Below, one piece after another: positions 1 through 10,268 of a stretch of DNA of 64,000 nucleotides. This DNA comes from JAKAVN01 sp963796565 (GTDB lineage Bacteria; Desulfobacterota; Binatia; Binatales; Binataceae): positions 748,864 to 812,863 of the forward strand of contig CAWCMA010000001.1 in NCBI GenBank assembly GCA_963796565.1, in the 5' to 3' direction. Positions within the stretch are counted from its first letter, which is position 1; every line of letters begins with the position of its first letter. The notes below the pieces were generated by a model. That model was given only the letters and a program-made list of their open reading frames with translations, was not told where the DNA came from and searched no databases. A program made the translations under genes and the position numbers.

Positions 1-511
1 CGACCCCGAGGCGAAGCTGGCGAAGAAGGGCGCGGGCAAGGAAGCGAAGTTGTGTTACTCGGCCAACGCGCTGATGGAGAACCGCAACGGTCTCCTGATC
101 GAGTTCGCAGGTCGAACCGGCCGACGGCTACGCCGAGCGCAAAAGCGCGCGGGCGATGCTGGAGACCGCGTTGCCGGGCAGCCGGCGGATTACACTGGGA
201 GCCGACAAGGGCTACGACACGGCGCGAGTTCGTCGCGCGTGCCGCGCGCTCAAGGTCACCCCGCATCTCGCGCGCAATGAGGGTCGCGCCGGCGGCTCCG
301 CACTCGACGGCCGCACCGCGCGTCATGTCGGCTACGCGGTGAGCCAACGGGTACGCAAGCGGGTCGAAGAGATCTTCGGCTGGATGAAGACCGTGGGTGG
401 CCTGCGCAAAACCCGCTATCGAGGCCGCGACCGCACCCAATTGCACGCCTACTGGTGGCTGCCGCCTACAACCTGCTCCGAATCGCCAGACTCAGCCCGG
501 CCCCTGCATGA
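1..511 (+). pseudogene. IS5-like transposase, C-terminal fragment, frameshifted
   Basis: The reading starts in one frame (KGAGKEAKLCYSANALMEN), moves to another near 105-115 (RRITLGADKGYDTARV, then VGYAVSQRVRKRVEEIFGW) and shifts again near 450 to finish AAYNLLRIARL before a TGA at 509-511. ADKGYD and the RKRVEEIFGW block are hallmark segments of IS5/IS1182-like transposases (DUF772 plus DDE domain) that cut and paste the element. With at least two single-base indels and no 5' end in view it cannot make transposase from this sequence. The same blocks occur in the minus-strand copy at 7637-8743. Confidence 0.75.
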
Positions 512-638
512 AGCACGCCACCACCACACCACCGCGCTCGCCGAGGCGAGCGAAAACCGCCGAGCCCGGCGACTGACTCGCCCACCATCACCACCATGGC
601 GATCAAACTGACTAATCAAACCCCTTCCTCAACGGCTG
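1..638 (+). mobile_element. IS5-like element, right-hand part (cut by window edge)
   Basis: The C-terminal half of an IS5-type DDE transposase reads rightwards to a stop near 511. A degenerate end follows, in which CCTCAACGGCTG at about 627-638 resembles the IR of the related copy at 7507-8818, and then CTAG, which fits the YTAR target preference of IS5-group elements. The left end is outside the window. Confidence 0.7.
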
Positions 639-1617
639 CTAGATGCTCCTGTACACGAATACGCTGTGGCACCTGGGACGACTGATCAGACATTGACGCG
701 TTCATGAGCCTCTGCGCCTCGATGCCGCCTGTTGGTCGACGGTTACTTTGTCATATCTGTAACCTTCTGGCTCTGTAGATCATCGAACGCCGTGAGGATT
801 CGATACGTCCCAGAGTTTCTAAAGCTCGATGGTTGGTTTGTATCCGTGGAAATAGGCAGCACATTTATCGCAATCGACCGGATGCTTTTGCGCATGAATG
901 CGATCTTGGGAGGTCAATTCCCTATCCCGAAAAGTCTTCAACGAGCCAACAAAGTTCCCGAGATGTCATCAAATCCTTCTTTATCGCCTGCGGCGGCTCT
1001 ATTAAGGAGGCCTCTGTTGCGCCAGCCAGTACCATTCCCTCTCGGTTCTTGCGAGTCGCGACGGTCCGACGCTGCAATCGGAATCCGTTACCGAGGACTG
1101 TCGCTGTAACCTTCGCCATCGGGCGTGATCAGACAGGACGCAAATCCTCTGAGCATTGGGCATAGGTCGGATATGCATGACGCCGGAATTCCAAAGAAGC
1201 ACCGGCCTGGCGCGCGAAGACTTTTCCGTTTCTTTCGTCAGGCTCCTAAGGTCTCAAGCTCATCTGAACGGAGTAGGACGAACCACGGTCGGGAAGCGCA
1301 ATACACGACCCGGAACGGAAAACCTGATCACCGCGGGCCTGCGGACGATCGTCCCCTTAGCACGACGCCGGCCAGACGCTGTTCGAGACCCAAAGCTCGG
1401 TGCATCTCTTGGCCGAGAATACCAGCTTCGCCATATCTGGCCAAGATCGTGTTGATCCACGTTGCTGACGACCGCGCGCAACTGATCGTCTTTTATTGAG
1501 GAGTCCGGCGCACATGAGGAAACCATTTCGCCACATTCCCTACCAACGGCGATTGGCGCTTGACCGCGGATACCAAACGTTGACGGTCCGGCAAACAATC
1601 AAAAGGAGCAAAGCATC
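639..1617. other. Gene-free stretch
   Basis: I find no open frame here with recognisable protein features. The few frames above 100 codons overlap each other on both strands, lack ribosome binding sites and show no motif. The last 20 bases before 1618 supply AAAAGGAG, the ribosome binding site of the next gene. This is probably decayed sequence left by IS activity. Confidence 0.5.
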
Positions 1618-2505
1618 ATGAGTACTGCTCGGATAATTTCACCGGCAGTGTATTATCGTAAGGCTAACGCGGGCGGGATGAATATTTTTTATCGCGAGGC
1701 CGGGGAGGCGAACGCGCCCGCCCTGCTGCTGCTCCATGGCTTCCCGACTTCTTCGCACATGTTCCGCGAGCTGATCCCGCTGCTTGCCGATCGATACCAT
1801 CTGGTTGCCCCCGACTTGCCGGGTTTTGGCTTCACGGAAGCGCCGGATCGTGGGCCATTCAACTACACCTTCGATAATCTTGCTAGCGTCATCGACGATT
1901 TCACGGACACGATCGCGCTCGGGCCGTACGCGATATATGTTTTCGATTACGGCGCGCCGGTTGGTTTCCGCCTTGCGCTCAAACATCCGGAACGCACCAC
2001 CGCGATCATTTCGCAAAATGGCAACGCCTACGAGGAGGGGCTGAGCGACGGTTGGAATCCGATTCAGAGATATTGGAAGGATCCGACCGACGCCAATCGC
2101 GCGGCACTTCGCGCCTTCCTTACGCCCGATGCGACTAAACTCCAATATCGGCATGGAGTGACCGACGACACGCGGCTGGCGCCGGAGTCCTACTCGCTTG
2201 ACTCCGCGCTGTTGGCGCGGCCGGGGAACGACGATATCCAGCTTGACCTCTTCCTTGACTACGCCAGTAACGTCGCCCTTTACCCGAAGTTCCAGGAGTT
2301 CTTCCGGACGCGGCGCCCGCCGACGCTCGCTGTGTGGGGCAAGAACGATCCGTTCTTCCTGCCCGCCGGCGCGCAAGCGTTTACGCGTGATAATCCCGAT
2401 GCCGAGCTTCACTTCTACGACACCGGCCATTTTGCGCTCGAGACGCATGCCGGCGAGATTGCCAGCGTGATTCGCGAATTCCTCGGCCGTAAGCTGGTGA
2501 ATTAA
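1618..2505 (+). CDS. Alpha/beta-hydrolase, haloalkane dehalogenase/epoxide hydrolase type
   Basis: A 295-residue single-domain hydrolase with the full fold layout. The oxyanion-hole motif HGFPTSSHMF is near residue 40. The nucleophile elbow VFDYGAPVGF is near residue 107, with Asp rather than Ser at the nucleophile position, as in dehalogenases and epoxide hydrolases. The catalytic acid lies in WGKNDPFF and the catalytic His in DTGHFALET. No signal peptide is seen, so it should be cytoplasmic. The ATG at 1618 is preceded by AAAAGGAG at good spacing. It is the only intact gene in the first 9 kb. Substrate cannot be told; homologues in this subgroup are usually annotated only as alpha/beta hydrolase. 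Confidence 0.88.
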   Translation: MSTARIISPAVYYRKANAGGMNIFYREAGEANAPALLLLHGFPTSSHMFRELIPLLADRYHLVAPDLPGFGFTEAPDRGPFNYTFDNLASVIDDFTDTIALGPYAIYVFDYGAPVGFRLALKHPERTTAIISQNGNAYEEGLSDGWNPIQRYWKDPTDANRAALRAFLTPDATKLQYRHGVTDDTRLAPESYSLDSALLARPGNDDIQLDLFLDYASNVALYPKFQEFFRTRRPPTLAVWGKNDPFFLPAGAQAFTRDNPDAELHFYDTGHFALETHAGEIASVIREFLGRKLVN

Positions 2506-2519
2506 CCCAAAGGAAACGT

Positions 2520-2875
2520 ATGTCCAGCGCATCATCGAGTGACGTCGCGTTCACGCCTCTGTAAACGCGACGCAGGAGCGCCGCGAGCGGTTCTGGAAGA
2601 CTCCCGGCGGCAAGGCGAACTTTATCGTCTTCCCGGGTCTCGACGAGGACGAGCATATGGGCAATCCAGAGGCACTCTGGTTGAGTACGATTCGCAGTCA
2701 CGCTCAGTGGAACACCACCATTTATCCTAGTAGCGATCGCTATTGGGGCGTCTTCAATCAGCGCGATGTTCTGTTACTGAATCCTGATGAGATTAAAAAA
2801 CGCGATTTGGCACCCGGCGATCGGTTGGACGTTTACACGATATCCTCAGGGGGAATCAAACGGCTCGTTCGATGA
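2520..2875 (+). pseudogene. Molybdopterin oxidoreductase (YdeP/FdhF-like), C-terminal remnant
   Basis: From 2561 a frame reads VNATQERRERFWKTPGGKAN, continues through IRSHAQWNTTIYPSSDRYWG and ends with DLAPGDRLDVYTI before a stop at 2875. This matches the C-terminal molydopterin-dinucleotide-binding domain of YdeP-like formate dehydrogenase-type oxidoreductases. The catalytic domains are absent, and the extreme C-terminus that should follow is also missing. An ATG at 2520 with AAAGGAAACGT upstream opens a short peptide that runs into a stop just where the remnant begins, so the remnant may be an internal deletion that left the start region. Confidence 0.65.
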
Positions 2876-2915
2876 TCGCTTTAGTACTACGGTCTTTGGC
2901 CACGAGCTCGCTGTC

Positions 2916-4306
2916 ATGAAGCTGGATACAATTACTCTGTCGCGTCTGCAATTTGCCTTCACGATCGGCTACCACATAATATGGCCGACCTATTCGATCG
3001 GAATTGCATCGTTTATTACCTTACTTGATCTACTATGGCTGCGCACTGGGAAGCCCGTTTACCAGCAGTTGAGGCATTTCTGGACCCGCCTGTTCGCTCT
3101 CGGTTTTGTCATGGGTGTCGTTACTGGAGTTGTCTTGTCCTATGAGATTGGCGCGAATTGGAGTAATTTTTCGCGGATAACCGGTAACGTCGTTGGTCCG
3201 CTTCTGATGTACGAGGCGCTTACAGCCTTTTTCCTTGAAGGCTCGTTTATGGGGATTTTATTGTTCGGCGAGAAACGCATTGGGCCTTCAGCGCATTTAT
3301 TCGCCAGTGTCATGGTAAGCCTTGGCTCGATGCTCAGCGCTTTCTGGGTATTGGCCGCCAACAGTTGGATGCAGACACCCCGGGGAGCCTACCTTGGGCG
3401 CGACGGCGTATTTCACGTTACCGGTTGGGCTGCCGTCATCTTCAATCCTTCGATGCCTTATCGTTTTGGCCATATGGTTTGCGCCAGCCTGGTTAGCGGC
3501 ACTTTCGTCGTCGCTGGCGTTTCCGCAGTGTTTCTTCTCCTGCGGCGTCACGATGACTTCGCACGCGCCGGTCTTTCGCTGGCGATGTGGTTCGCCTTGG
3601 TGCTTGTGTCCATGCAAATATTCCTCGGCGATCTGCAGGGGCAAAATACCCGGCAATATCAGCCGATGAAGCTCGCCGCCATCGAAGCCCGCTGGCAAAC
3701 CGCCAGCAGCGTGCCGTTAACGGTGTTAGCGTGGCCGGATCAAAAAGACACCACTAACCTCTGGCCCATCGATCTTCCCCACTTGGCAGCCTCATCCTCG
3801 CGCACAGCTGGAACGGCCAGGTATTGGGACTTGACAAAATTCCCGCGAAAGACTGGCCCTACGTGCCAATTGTATTCTTCGCATTCCGCGTGATGGTCGG
3901 GATTGGAACTATACTTCTCGCCTTGGCCATCCTCGGCGCTTACCTGCGATCTCGCGGCCATTTGTTTACTCGAAAGTGGTTCCTCGTCGCACTCGTTCTG
4001 GCAAGTCCGCTCGGGTTCATCGCGACCATCGCGGGTTGGGTAGTTACCGAAGCCGGCCGACAACCATACGTGGTATATGGCATGGTCCGTACCGCCGATG
4101 CGGCGTCTCATCTCGCCGCGGCAAGTGTAGGTACTACCTTAAGTTTGTTCGTGGTTGCTTACATTGTTCTCATGGCCGGATTCCTCTGGTTCCTCATTCA
4201 AACGATTATCCGTGGTCCCGAACCACCGGCGGTGACTGATGCTCCGAAGGGGTCGGCTGGCGGGCGCATACGAGCGACGCCGGAGTTTCTCGAAAGGAGC
4301 GCGGTG
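2916..4306 (+). pseudogene. cydA: Cytochrome bd oxidase subunit I, CioA type, one-base deletion
   Basis: Subunit I of quinol oxidase bd, a multi-helix inner-membrane protein that binds three haems. The first helix contains FAFTIGYHIIWPTYS with the haem b595-ligand His. The signature GRQPYVVYGMVRTADAAS lies downstream, and the short quinol loop (about 463 residues in total) points to the cyanide-insensitive subgroup. The frame breaks near 3785: TTGGCAGC should be TTGGGCAGC to read HLGSLILAHSWNGQV, so one G is missing from a G run. The second frame has no stop before cydB, so the two subunits are joined in frame through ...FLERSAV. The ATG at 2916 begins MKLDTITLSRLQF, the normal start for the family. 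It is either inactive or the break is a sequencing error. Confidence 0.82.
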
Positions 4307-5346
4307 ATGCTCGCCTATTCGATCTTCGCCATCATCGCCGTTGCGGTTTTGCTGTATGTCCTGATGGACGGTTGGGATCTCGGTGTTGGTGTCCTTTTTC
4401 TCGTTGCGACGAGCGACGCCGAACGCGACGAAATGATGGAATCGATTGTGCCGTTCTGGGATGGCAACGAAACCTGGCTGGTTTTCGCCGGAGTCACCTT
4501 GTTTGGCGCATTTCCGGTCGTCTATGCTTCAGCCTTGCAATATTTGTATCTGCCCGTGATGGTCATGTTGTTTGCCTTGGTGTTTCGGGGCATCTCGTTT
4601 GAATTTCGCGGGCGCGTAACTGGCTCGAAAGTCTTTTGCAATTGGATTTTCAGCCTGAGCTCTATCGTGGTCGGATTTACCCAGGGAACATGCTCGGCAA
4701 ACTCATTCAGGGTGTGCCGCTTCAACCCCAAGTTATCCGACAGGTATTCACGATCGGCTTGTTCCCCATGCTGTGCGGCGTGGCGATGGTCGCTGGGTAT
4801 GCCCTATTGGGAGCCGCATGGCTCGTCTACAAGACCACTGGCGCCACCCAAGCCTTCGCTCGCAAGGTTAGCCGCGCGGCTTGGCTGCTTACTCTGGCTA
4901 CTTTTGTGATCACATGTTTCTGGACGCCACTGAGTATTACCCAGGTAGCCGCCCGCTGGTGTGAATTTCCGCAAGCACTATTCTTTGGGACACTCGCAAT
5001 TGCACTTGTTGCTGCGGCCTTCGCTTTCTGGCGCTCGATTTGGACGTTGCAAAACGACGCGCGGCTTCTGCGCTTAGCTGTGCTGATGACGGCATTGGCC
5101 TTTGCGGGTGTGGGCGGAACGATCTGGCCTTATGCCTTGCCCTATCGGCTTTCGATTCTTGATGCTGCCGCAGACCCTGCCTCGCTGAAATTCGTCCTGG
5201 TCGGGATAATTATAGTATTACCACTAGTCCTCACCTATCAGGTCTATGCCTATCGTGTATTCCGGGGCAAAGCGCGCGACCTCGAGGCTTCCTATGGGAC
5301 CCTGGATGAGCCTGGACCTTCGCAGGCGCCGCACTCACGAACGTGA
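4307..5346 (+). pseudogene. cydB: Cytochrome bd oxidase subunit II, one-base deletion
   Basis: Subunit II of the same oxidase (about 346 residues if repaired), a membrane partner of subunit I. It starts MLAYSIFAIIAVAVLLY at an ATG preceded by GAAAGGAG, and has VLMDGWDLGVGVLF and PFWDGNETWLVFAG, conserved CydB blocks. Near 4688-4690 a base is missing (GGAACATG), after which the frame continues as MLGKLIQGVPL, matching the usual GTMLGKLIQGV. The last part is hydrophobic and ends at 5346. With two independent one-base deletions in two adjacent genes, the operon is probably dead unless the indels are assembly errors. Confidence 0.82.
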
Positions 5347-5519
5347 ACTGCGTTTGCATCTCTCGTGATACGACCCCACTGTTCGCGATGACGCGCAACG
5401 ACCCTGCTGAACCCCGGCTGCAATTTTCGTTTTGCCAAATGACGCGAGTCAGTGCGAGGCTCATCCGGCTGCCAAAGGTAAAGCTGGAAGTAGACATTAA
5501 GCGAGGGGGGTAACAAGAG

Positions 5520-6548
5520 ATGTCTCAAGTGCAAGTGATCGACGAACTCAGTATGCCCGGCCGTCTAGGCGATCCGAACGAGAACTCTGAAGACCGACCC
5601 GCGCGCCGATCCTCGGTTGGTCGCAGTCCTGGCACGCTTCGGGATGGATGGTTCTCCACCTCCCTCGCCGGTGGCGATGGACTCACCAATGCAGGCAAAA
5701 CTTGACTATATCGCTGCTAGCGAATCGGCAATGCAGGGCATTTTGACCGGCCTCGTGGCTGATTTGTCGCCGATTTCGAATATAGAGCGGCGCACCGAGA
5801 CGATCAGAGAGGCAGGACGGCAACGAGATTACAGTTGTATATTCATCGGCCGCAGAACGCCCGAGAGCCTCTACCCTGCGTGTATCACACGCATGGCGGC
5901 GGGATGGTCATGTTGACCGCGGCGGATACAGTTTTCCGGCGCTGGCGCGATGAACTGGCCAAAGCGGGGCTGGTGGTCGTCGGCGTAGAGTTCCGCAATG
6001 GCGGGGGCAAGCTCGGAAACCATCCGTTCCCTGCGGGACTGAATGATTGCATGGCCGGTTTGCAGTGGACGTTCGACAACAAGGATAAATTGAGCATTTC
6101 CCGTATCATCCTTTCGGGTGAGTCGGGTGGTGGGAATCTGGCACTCGCGACATGCCTGAGGGCCAAGCGGGAAGGCCGGCTGAATCAAATCGCGGGCGTC
6201 TATGCCCTGTGCCCATATATCTACGGAGCTTGGGAGCAGCCGAGCAAAGAACTGGTTTCGCTAGTCGAAAATGACGGTTATTTGATTGACGTCAAAACGA
6301 CGCCGGTCATGGCGGCGGCATACGATCCGGAACGGAAACATGGCGCAAATCCTCTAGCCTGGCCCTATCGCGCAACAGTAGAGGAACTGCGAGGGCTGCC
6401 ACCGCACGTGATATCGGTCAACGAGTTGGACCCACTTCGGGATGAAGGCCTGGTGTATCATCGACGGCTGCGAGCGGCGGGAGTGCCGGGATACAGCCGG
6501 ACGGTGAATGGCGCGATTCACGCGGCGGATGTGCTTTTCCCGGGGTGA
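5520..6548 (+). pseudogene. HSL-family esterase/lipase, multiple frameshifts
   Basis: The C-terminal two thirds (from about 5835) show the hormone-sensitive-lipase fold: YHTHGGGMVM oxyanion motif, GESGGGNLAL nucleophile motif with Ser, the acid in NELDPLRDEG and the His in GAIHAADVLF. The N-terminal part is spread over other frames: MSQVQVIDELSMPGRLGDP from the ATG at 5520, then DPRADPRLVAVLARFGMDG, then DGNEITVV, then IHRPQNAREPLPC. That needs frame changes near 5580, 5822 and 5834. The first ATG has a purine-rich AGGGGGG upstream, supporting it as the original start. All catalytic residues survive, so the break is either recent or artefactual. Confidence 0.75.
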
Positions 6549-6689
6549 TTCGGGAGGTATCCGACGCGACGATCAGGGATATCAAGGGATTTGCGGATTC
6601 CCTGTAGCCTTCAGAAGTAGCTTGAGGGTCCCCCGATTACTGACCCAGTCCGCGAGTGAGTAATCCGGGTTCATGAGCCGCCGTTCCCT

Positions 6690-7506
6690 GCGGCGCGTTG
6701 AGCAAAGACGCTGGGTGGAACAAAGCCCAGCGATGTGTGAGGTCGACTCGCGTTATAGTGCTGGCGCCAAGCTTCGATCTCGCGCCTGGTGTCATCAAGC
6801 GAAAGGAACCAGTTGGTGTTCAGGCATTCGTCCCGCAACCGTCCGTTGAAAGATTCGACCAGCGCGTTGTCGGTCGGCTTCCCCGGTCCCCGGTCGGCTG
6901 AAGTCGAGCGTGACCTGGTGTAGATACGCCCACTGATCGAGTGCCCTTGACACGAACTCAGGTCCGTTGTCGACCCGAGTGCGCTTGGGCGCTCAACGCA
7001 CAGCGCTGAGCCGATTCATGACCGTCGCCACCTGCTCGCCGGTGATGCTTTGCCCGACCTCGATGGCGAGGCTCTCGCGGCTGTAATCGTCCACCACCGT
7101 CAGGGCCCGAATGCGACGCCCATCGAAGAGCGCATCGGAGACGAAGTCCGTTGACCAGTTTTCGTTTATCGCCCCGGCCGCAGGCTGGGGCCTCACGGTG
7201 CGCGGCCATCACGTGACGCCGCGGCCGTCTAAGCCGCATGCTGTGCCCCTCCTGGCGATACAGCCGATACGCGCGCTTGTGATTGATCTTCCAGCCTTCG
7301 CGGCGGAGCGGGATGTAGATGCGGAAGTAACCATAGCGCACCCGCACCGCGGCTAGTTCCCGAATCCACCCTCGCAGCATGGCCTGATCGTTGCGGATCG
7401 CGCGGCAGCGGTGCAACGAACGGTTGACTCCCAACACCGCACGTCCTCGGCTCGCTCACCCAGTAGGTCCGCTCCAGGTGTCGGACCGACTCGCGCCGAC
7501 GCTTAG
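6690..7506 (-). pseudogene. IS3-family orfB (integrase core) fragment, frameshifted
   Basis: On the minus strand the frames give RVRYGYFRIYIPLRREGWKI, then, after frame changes, NENWSTDFVSDALFDGRR with IRALTVVDDYSRESLAIEV, and finally RVDNGPEFVSRALDQWAYLH. These are the HTH_21 and rve integrase-core blocks of IS3-family OrfB. At least three frame breaks are needed. The 5' part is separated from orfA by the inserted IS5-like element. Confidence 0.75.
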
Positions 7507-8818
7507 CAGGGTGTTGATGAAAGGGTTGAATCACGAACTTGGCTTGGTCGGATGACGTGACGAAGTGAGTATTGAAGTTACGGATCGGGTAGTTACCGGG
7601 TTGGCCGTGGCAGATGTGGCTCGCTGGCGACTCGATTCATCCGCTGGGACAGAGCTTTGCGATCCTCAGCAGGTTGTAGGCGGCGCCGACCAGGTAGGCG
7701 GCGAAGGTGGTCGCTCGACGCCCCGATAGCGGGTGCGACGGAAGTTGCCGACGGTCTTGATCCAGCCGAAGATCTCCTCGACCCGCTTGCGCACCGTTGG
7801 CTCACCGCGTAGCCAGGCCAATTGGTGGTGCGAAGGTCGAGCGCCGAGCCACCCGGCCGACGCTCATTCTGCGCCACGTGGGGAGTGACATTGAGCGCGC
7901 GGCAGCTCGCCACGAACGCCGCCGTGTCGTAGCCCTTGTCGCCGGCCACCGTGATCCGGCGCGGCCCGCGAAGCTCCTGCAGCATCTCCAGCCCTTGCTC
8001 GCTTCGGCCCGGCCGCTGGCCTGACCCACGCGCAGATCGATCATGAAACCGTTGCGATTCTCCATCAGCACGCTCTCGGTGTAACAGAGCCTGGCCTCTT
8101 TGCCGGCGCCCTTCTTCGCCAGCCTCGCTTCGGGATCGGTGGTGGACTGGTGGGTCGCGTTTTGGCGCCGTTCGCCGTGGAAGTCCACGCTGGGATTACC
8201 CGGATCATCGGGCGGCGTGCGATCGCTGGGCTTCTCGCCCTTGGGGCGAAAGCTCTTGAGCGACGCCCACGCCTCGATCAGCGTGCCGTCCACCGTAAAG
8301 TGCTCGTCGCTGGTCAGCTTGAGCTCGCGCGCTTCCGCCACCACCGTGCGGAAAAACTCGCCCGCCACGTCGTGCTCCAGCAAGCGCGCACGATTGCGGC
8401 TAAAGGTTGAGTGGTCGAAGCTGGGCTCGTCCCAGTTCAGGTCCAGAAACCAGCGGAACAAAAGGTTGTAATCCAACTGCTCGCAGAACATCCGCTCGCT
8501 GCGCACCGTGTACAGCGCCATCAAGAGCGAGGCTTTCAGCAACCGCTCCGGCGGGATCGAGGGCCGGCCCACTTCACTGTACATCTGCTCGAACAGCGGC
8601 GAGAGTTCTTTGAGCGCCACCTCAGCCAGCGCCTTGATCAGCCTGATCGGATGGTTGGCTGGTACTCGCTGCTCGGGATTCACCAAGGTCAGCATCGTAG
8701 TCTGTGGCCGATCGTATCCTCGCATCTTCCTCTTCCTCCTCAACCCACGCCCTCGTTGAACTATACAGATGCTAAACGAGCGGTCGATCCGGTCGGAGAG
8801 GAATTTTTCAACACCCTG
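7507..8818 (-). mobile_element. IS5-like element with TTAG target duplication
   Basis: The ends are CAGGGTGTTGATGAAAGG at 7507 and, inverted, TTTTTCAACACCCTG to 8818. Both sides carry TTAG (7503-7506 and 8819-8822), a 4-bp duplication that fits the YTAR preference of IS5-group elements. The 1312-bp length is normal. The element sits inside the IS3 copy, between its orfA and orfB. Confidence 0.85.
7637..8743 (-). pseudogene. IS5-like transposase, three frameshifts
   Basis: It starts at 8743 with MRRKRKMRGYDRPQ and reads well through GRPSIPPERLLKASLLMALY, LFRWFLDLNWDEPSFDHSTF and FTVDGTLIEAWASLKSFRPK. It changes frame near 8005 (RRITVAGDKGYDTAAFV), again near 7803 where CGGTGCGC lacks one G of a G run, and a third time near 7715. 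The repaired product ends AAYNLLRIAKLCPSG at 7637, about 370 residues. The DDE-type domain would be complete if repaired. It is a close relative of the fragment at 1-511. Confidence 0.82.
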
Positions 8819-9132
8819 TTAGGCCTCACAATTGTTTTGCAGCACGTCTTGCAGCATCAGCTTGCGAGCGAAGGGTCGCGACCAGCTCCTTAAGCCGGCG
8901 ATTCTCTTCCTCGAGTTGCTTAAGCCGGCGAATCTCGTTGACCGCCAGCCCTCCGTACTGCTTCTTCCAGCGGTAGAAGGCCTGCTCGCTCACCCCATCG
9001 CCCGGCACACCGCGGTGACCGGCGTCCGGTCTCCGCCTGCCTCAGCGCGTGCGCGATCTGCTCCTCTGCAACGAGCGGCGTGCCGGGTAGCAAGCGTAAC
9101 CTTTCGCGTTCAAGGAAGCATCGAATGGGCAA
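8819..9132 (-). pseudogene. IS3-family orfA fragment, frameshifted
   Basis: The frames give EEQIAHALRQAETG, then GVSEQAFYRWKKQYGGLAV and NEIRRLKQLEEENRRLKELV, the helix-turn-helix plus leucine-zipper layout of IS3-family OrfA. Two breaks occur near 9000-9020 and another near 8880, after which LMLQDVLQ recovers the family C-terminus. The IS5-like element is inserted immediately after it. Confidence 0.72.
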
Positions 9133-9177
9133 TGCGTCAGATTAAGGCGTCACCGGGAAATTTAGGGAGTGCCGCTC

Positions 9178-10182
9178 ATGAAAAAGATCATCGTAAGTAG
9201 TGCAGATGGCGATTTTGTAGTGAAGGACGAGCCAATTGCCGAACCCGACACTGGTTACGCGAGAGTGAAAGTTCACGCATGCGGCGTTTGCCACAGCGAC
9301 GCTCTGACGAAGGACGGCGTGTGGCCAGGAATCGTCTATCCTCGTGTTCCCGGTCACGAGATTGCGGGGGTTATCGACGCCCTCGGACCGAATTCTGATC
9401 CATGGAAAATCGGCGACCGTGTTGGAGTAGGCTGGCACGGCGGACACTGCGGCAAGTGTGATTCGTGCCGGCGCGGCGATTTCATAACCTGCGTGAAATT
9501 GCAGATTCCAGGCATCAGCTACGACGGCGGATACGCTGAGTATGTATCTGTGCCGATTGAAGCGCTCGCTCGTATTCCCGACTCGCTCACCTCGGAAGAA
9601 GCAGCGCCGCTTATGTGTGCAGGTATCACCACCTTTAACGCGCTGCGCCACAGTGGCGCCGGTCCTGGCGACCTTGTCGCAATCCAGGGCATCGGCGGTC
9701 TCGGCCATCTCGGTGTTCAGTTCGCGAGCAAATTCGGTTTTGTCACGGTCGCCATTGGCAGACGAGAAAAAAACCGGAAACTCGCATTGGAACTAGGAGC
9801 TCGAGTGTACATCGACGCTGCATCGCAGAATGTCGCTAAAGAGCTGACTGCCTTAGGCGGCGCGCGCGTGATTCTCGCTACCGCTCCCGACGGCAAGGCA
9901 ATGGGGAGCTTGATCGATGGACTTGGGGTCGATGGCAAGCTGGTCACTATAGGCGTCAGTTTTGAACCATTCTCAGTATCATCAGCGCAGTTGCTGTTGG
10001 CTCGCAAGTCGATAATGGGCTGGCCGGCCGGAACTGCCAAAGATTCTGAAGACACTCTCAGGTTCGCAGCGGCAAATGGGGTGCGACCGATGATCGAAAC
10101 CTTTCCACTGGAGCGAGCCGCCGATGCCTACCAGCACATGATGACTGGCAAGGTGCGATTCCGGTCGGTTTTGAAAATGTGA
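9178..10182 (+). CDS. Zinc-dependent alcohol dehydrogenase, MDR family
   Basis: A 334-residue cytoplasmic NAD(P)-dependent dehydrogenase. The catalytic-zinc site is in VHACGVCHSDAL (Cys near residue 37) and GHEIAGVID. A structural-zinc lobe has four Cys in CGKCDSCRRGDFITC. The Rossmann nucleotide-binding loop is GIGGLGHLGVQFAS near residue 170. The catalytic domain closes with FRSVLKM. The first ATG at 9178 aligns with the family N-terminus (MKKIIVSSADG); a GTG nine bases earlier would add three residues. TTAGGGAG lies in front, inside what looks like the end of the upstream IS, so the IS may supply or disrupt its expression signals. Substrate is unknown; this subgroup often oxidises or reduces short-chain alcohols and aldehydes. 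Confidence 0.9.
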   Translation: MKKIIVSSADGDFVVKDEPIAEPDTGYARVKVHACGVCHSDALTKDGVWPGIVYPRVPGHEIAGVIDALGPNSDPWKIGDRVGVGWHGGHCGKCDSCRRGDFITCVKLQIPGISYDGGYAEYVSVPIEALARIPDSLTSEEAAPLMCAGITTFNALRHSGAGPGDLVAIQGIGGLGHLGVQFASKFGFVTVAIGRREKNRKLALELGARVYIDAASQNVAKELTALGGARVILATAPDGKAMGSLIDGLGVDGKLVTIGVSFEPFSVSSAQLLLARKSIMGWPAGTAKDSEDTLRFAAANGVRPMIETFPLERAADAYQHMMTGKVRFRSVLKM

Positions 10183-10268
10183 GAGAGCCGGGAGGGTGGA
10201 AAACAGTCGTGGAGGGTCGTAGCTGGGTGGCGAGCCCAGTGGGTCATCTGGGCATATAGGTTTGTTCT

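Larger units (their letters stand above)
6623..9178 (-). mobile_element. IS3-family element, degenerate, interrupted by an IS5-like element
   Basis: The left end TGAGGGTCCCCCGATTACTG at 6623 matches the end of the related copy at 24537. The right end reads, inward on the minus strand, TGAGCGGCACTCCCTAAATT to 9178; it is a poorer match and touches the start codon of the next gene. The orfB part lies at 6690-7506 and the orfA part at 8819-9132, with a complete IS5-like element (7507-8818) between them, so the IS3 copy was here first. Both transposase parts are frameshifted. Confidence 0.7.

Noticed and set aside
732..1165. Overlapping frames of 110-125 codons in the gene-free stretch after the first IS
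   Set aside because: No ribosome sites, no recognisable motifs, and frames on both strands contradict one another.
1639..2535. A 298-codon open frame on the minus strand opposite the hydrolase gene
   Set aside because: It mirrors the real gene, which has all catalytic motifs; the antisense product is Arg-rich with no motif and no ribosome site. High-GC third positions keep the antisense frame open.
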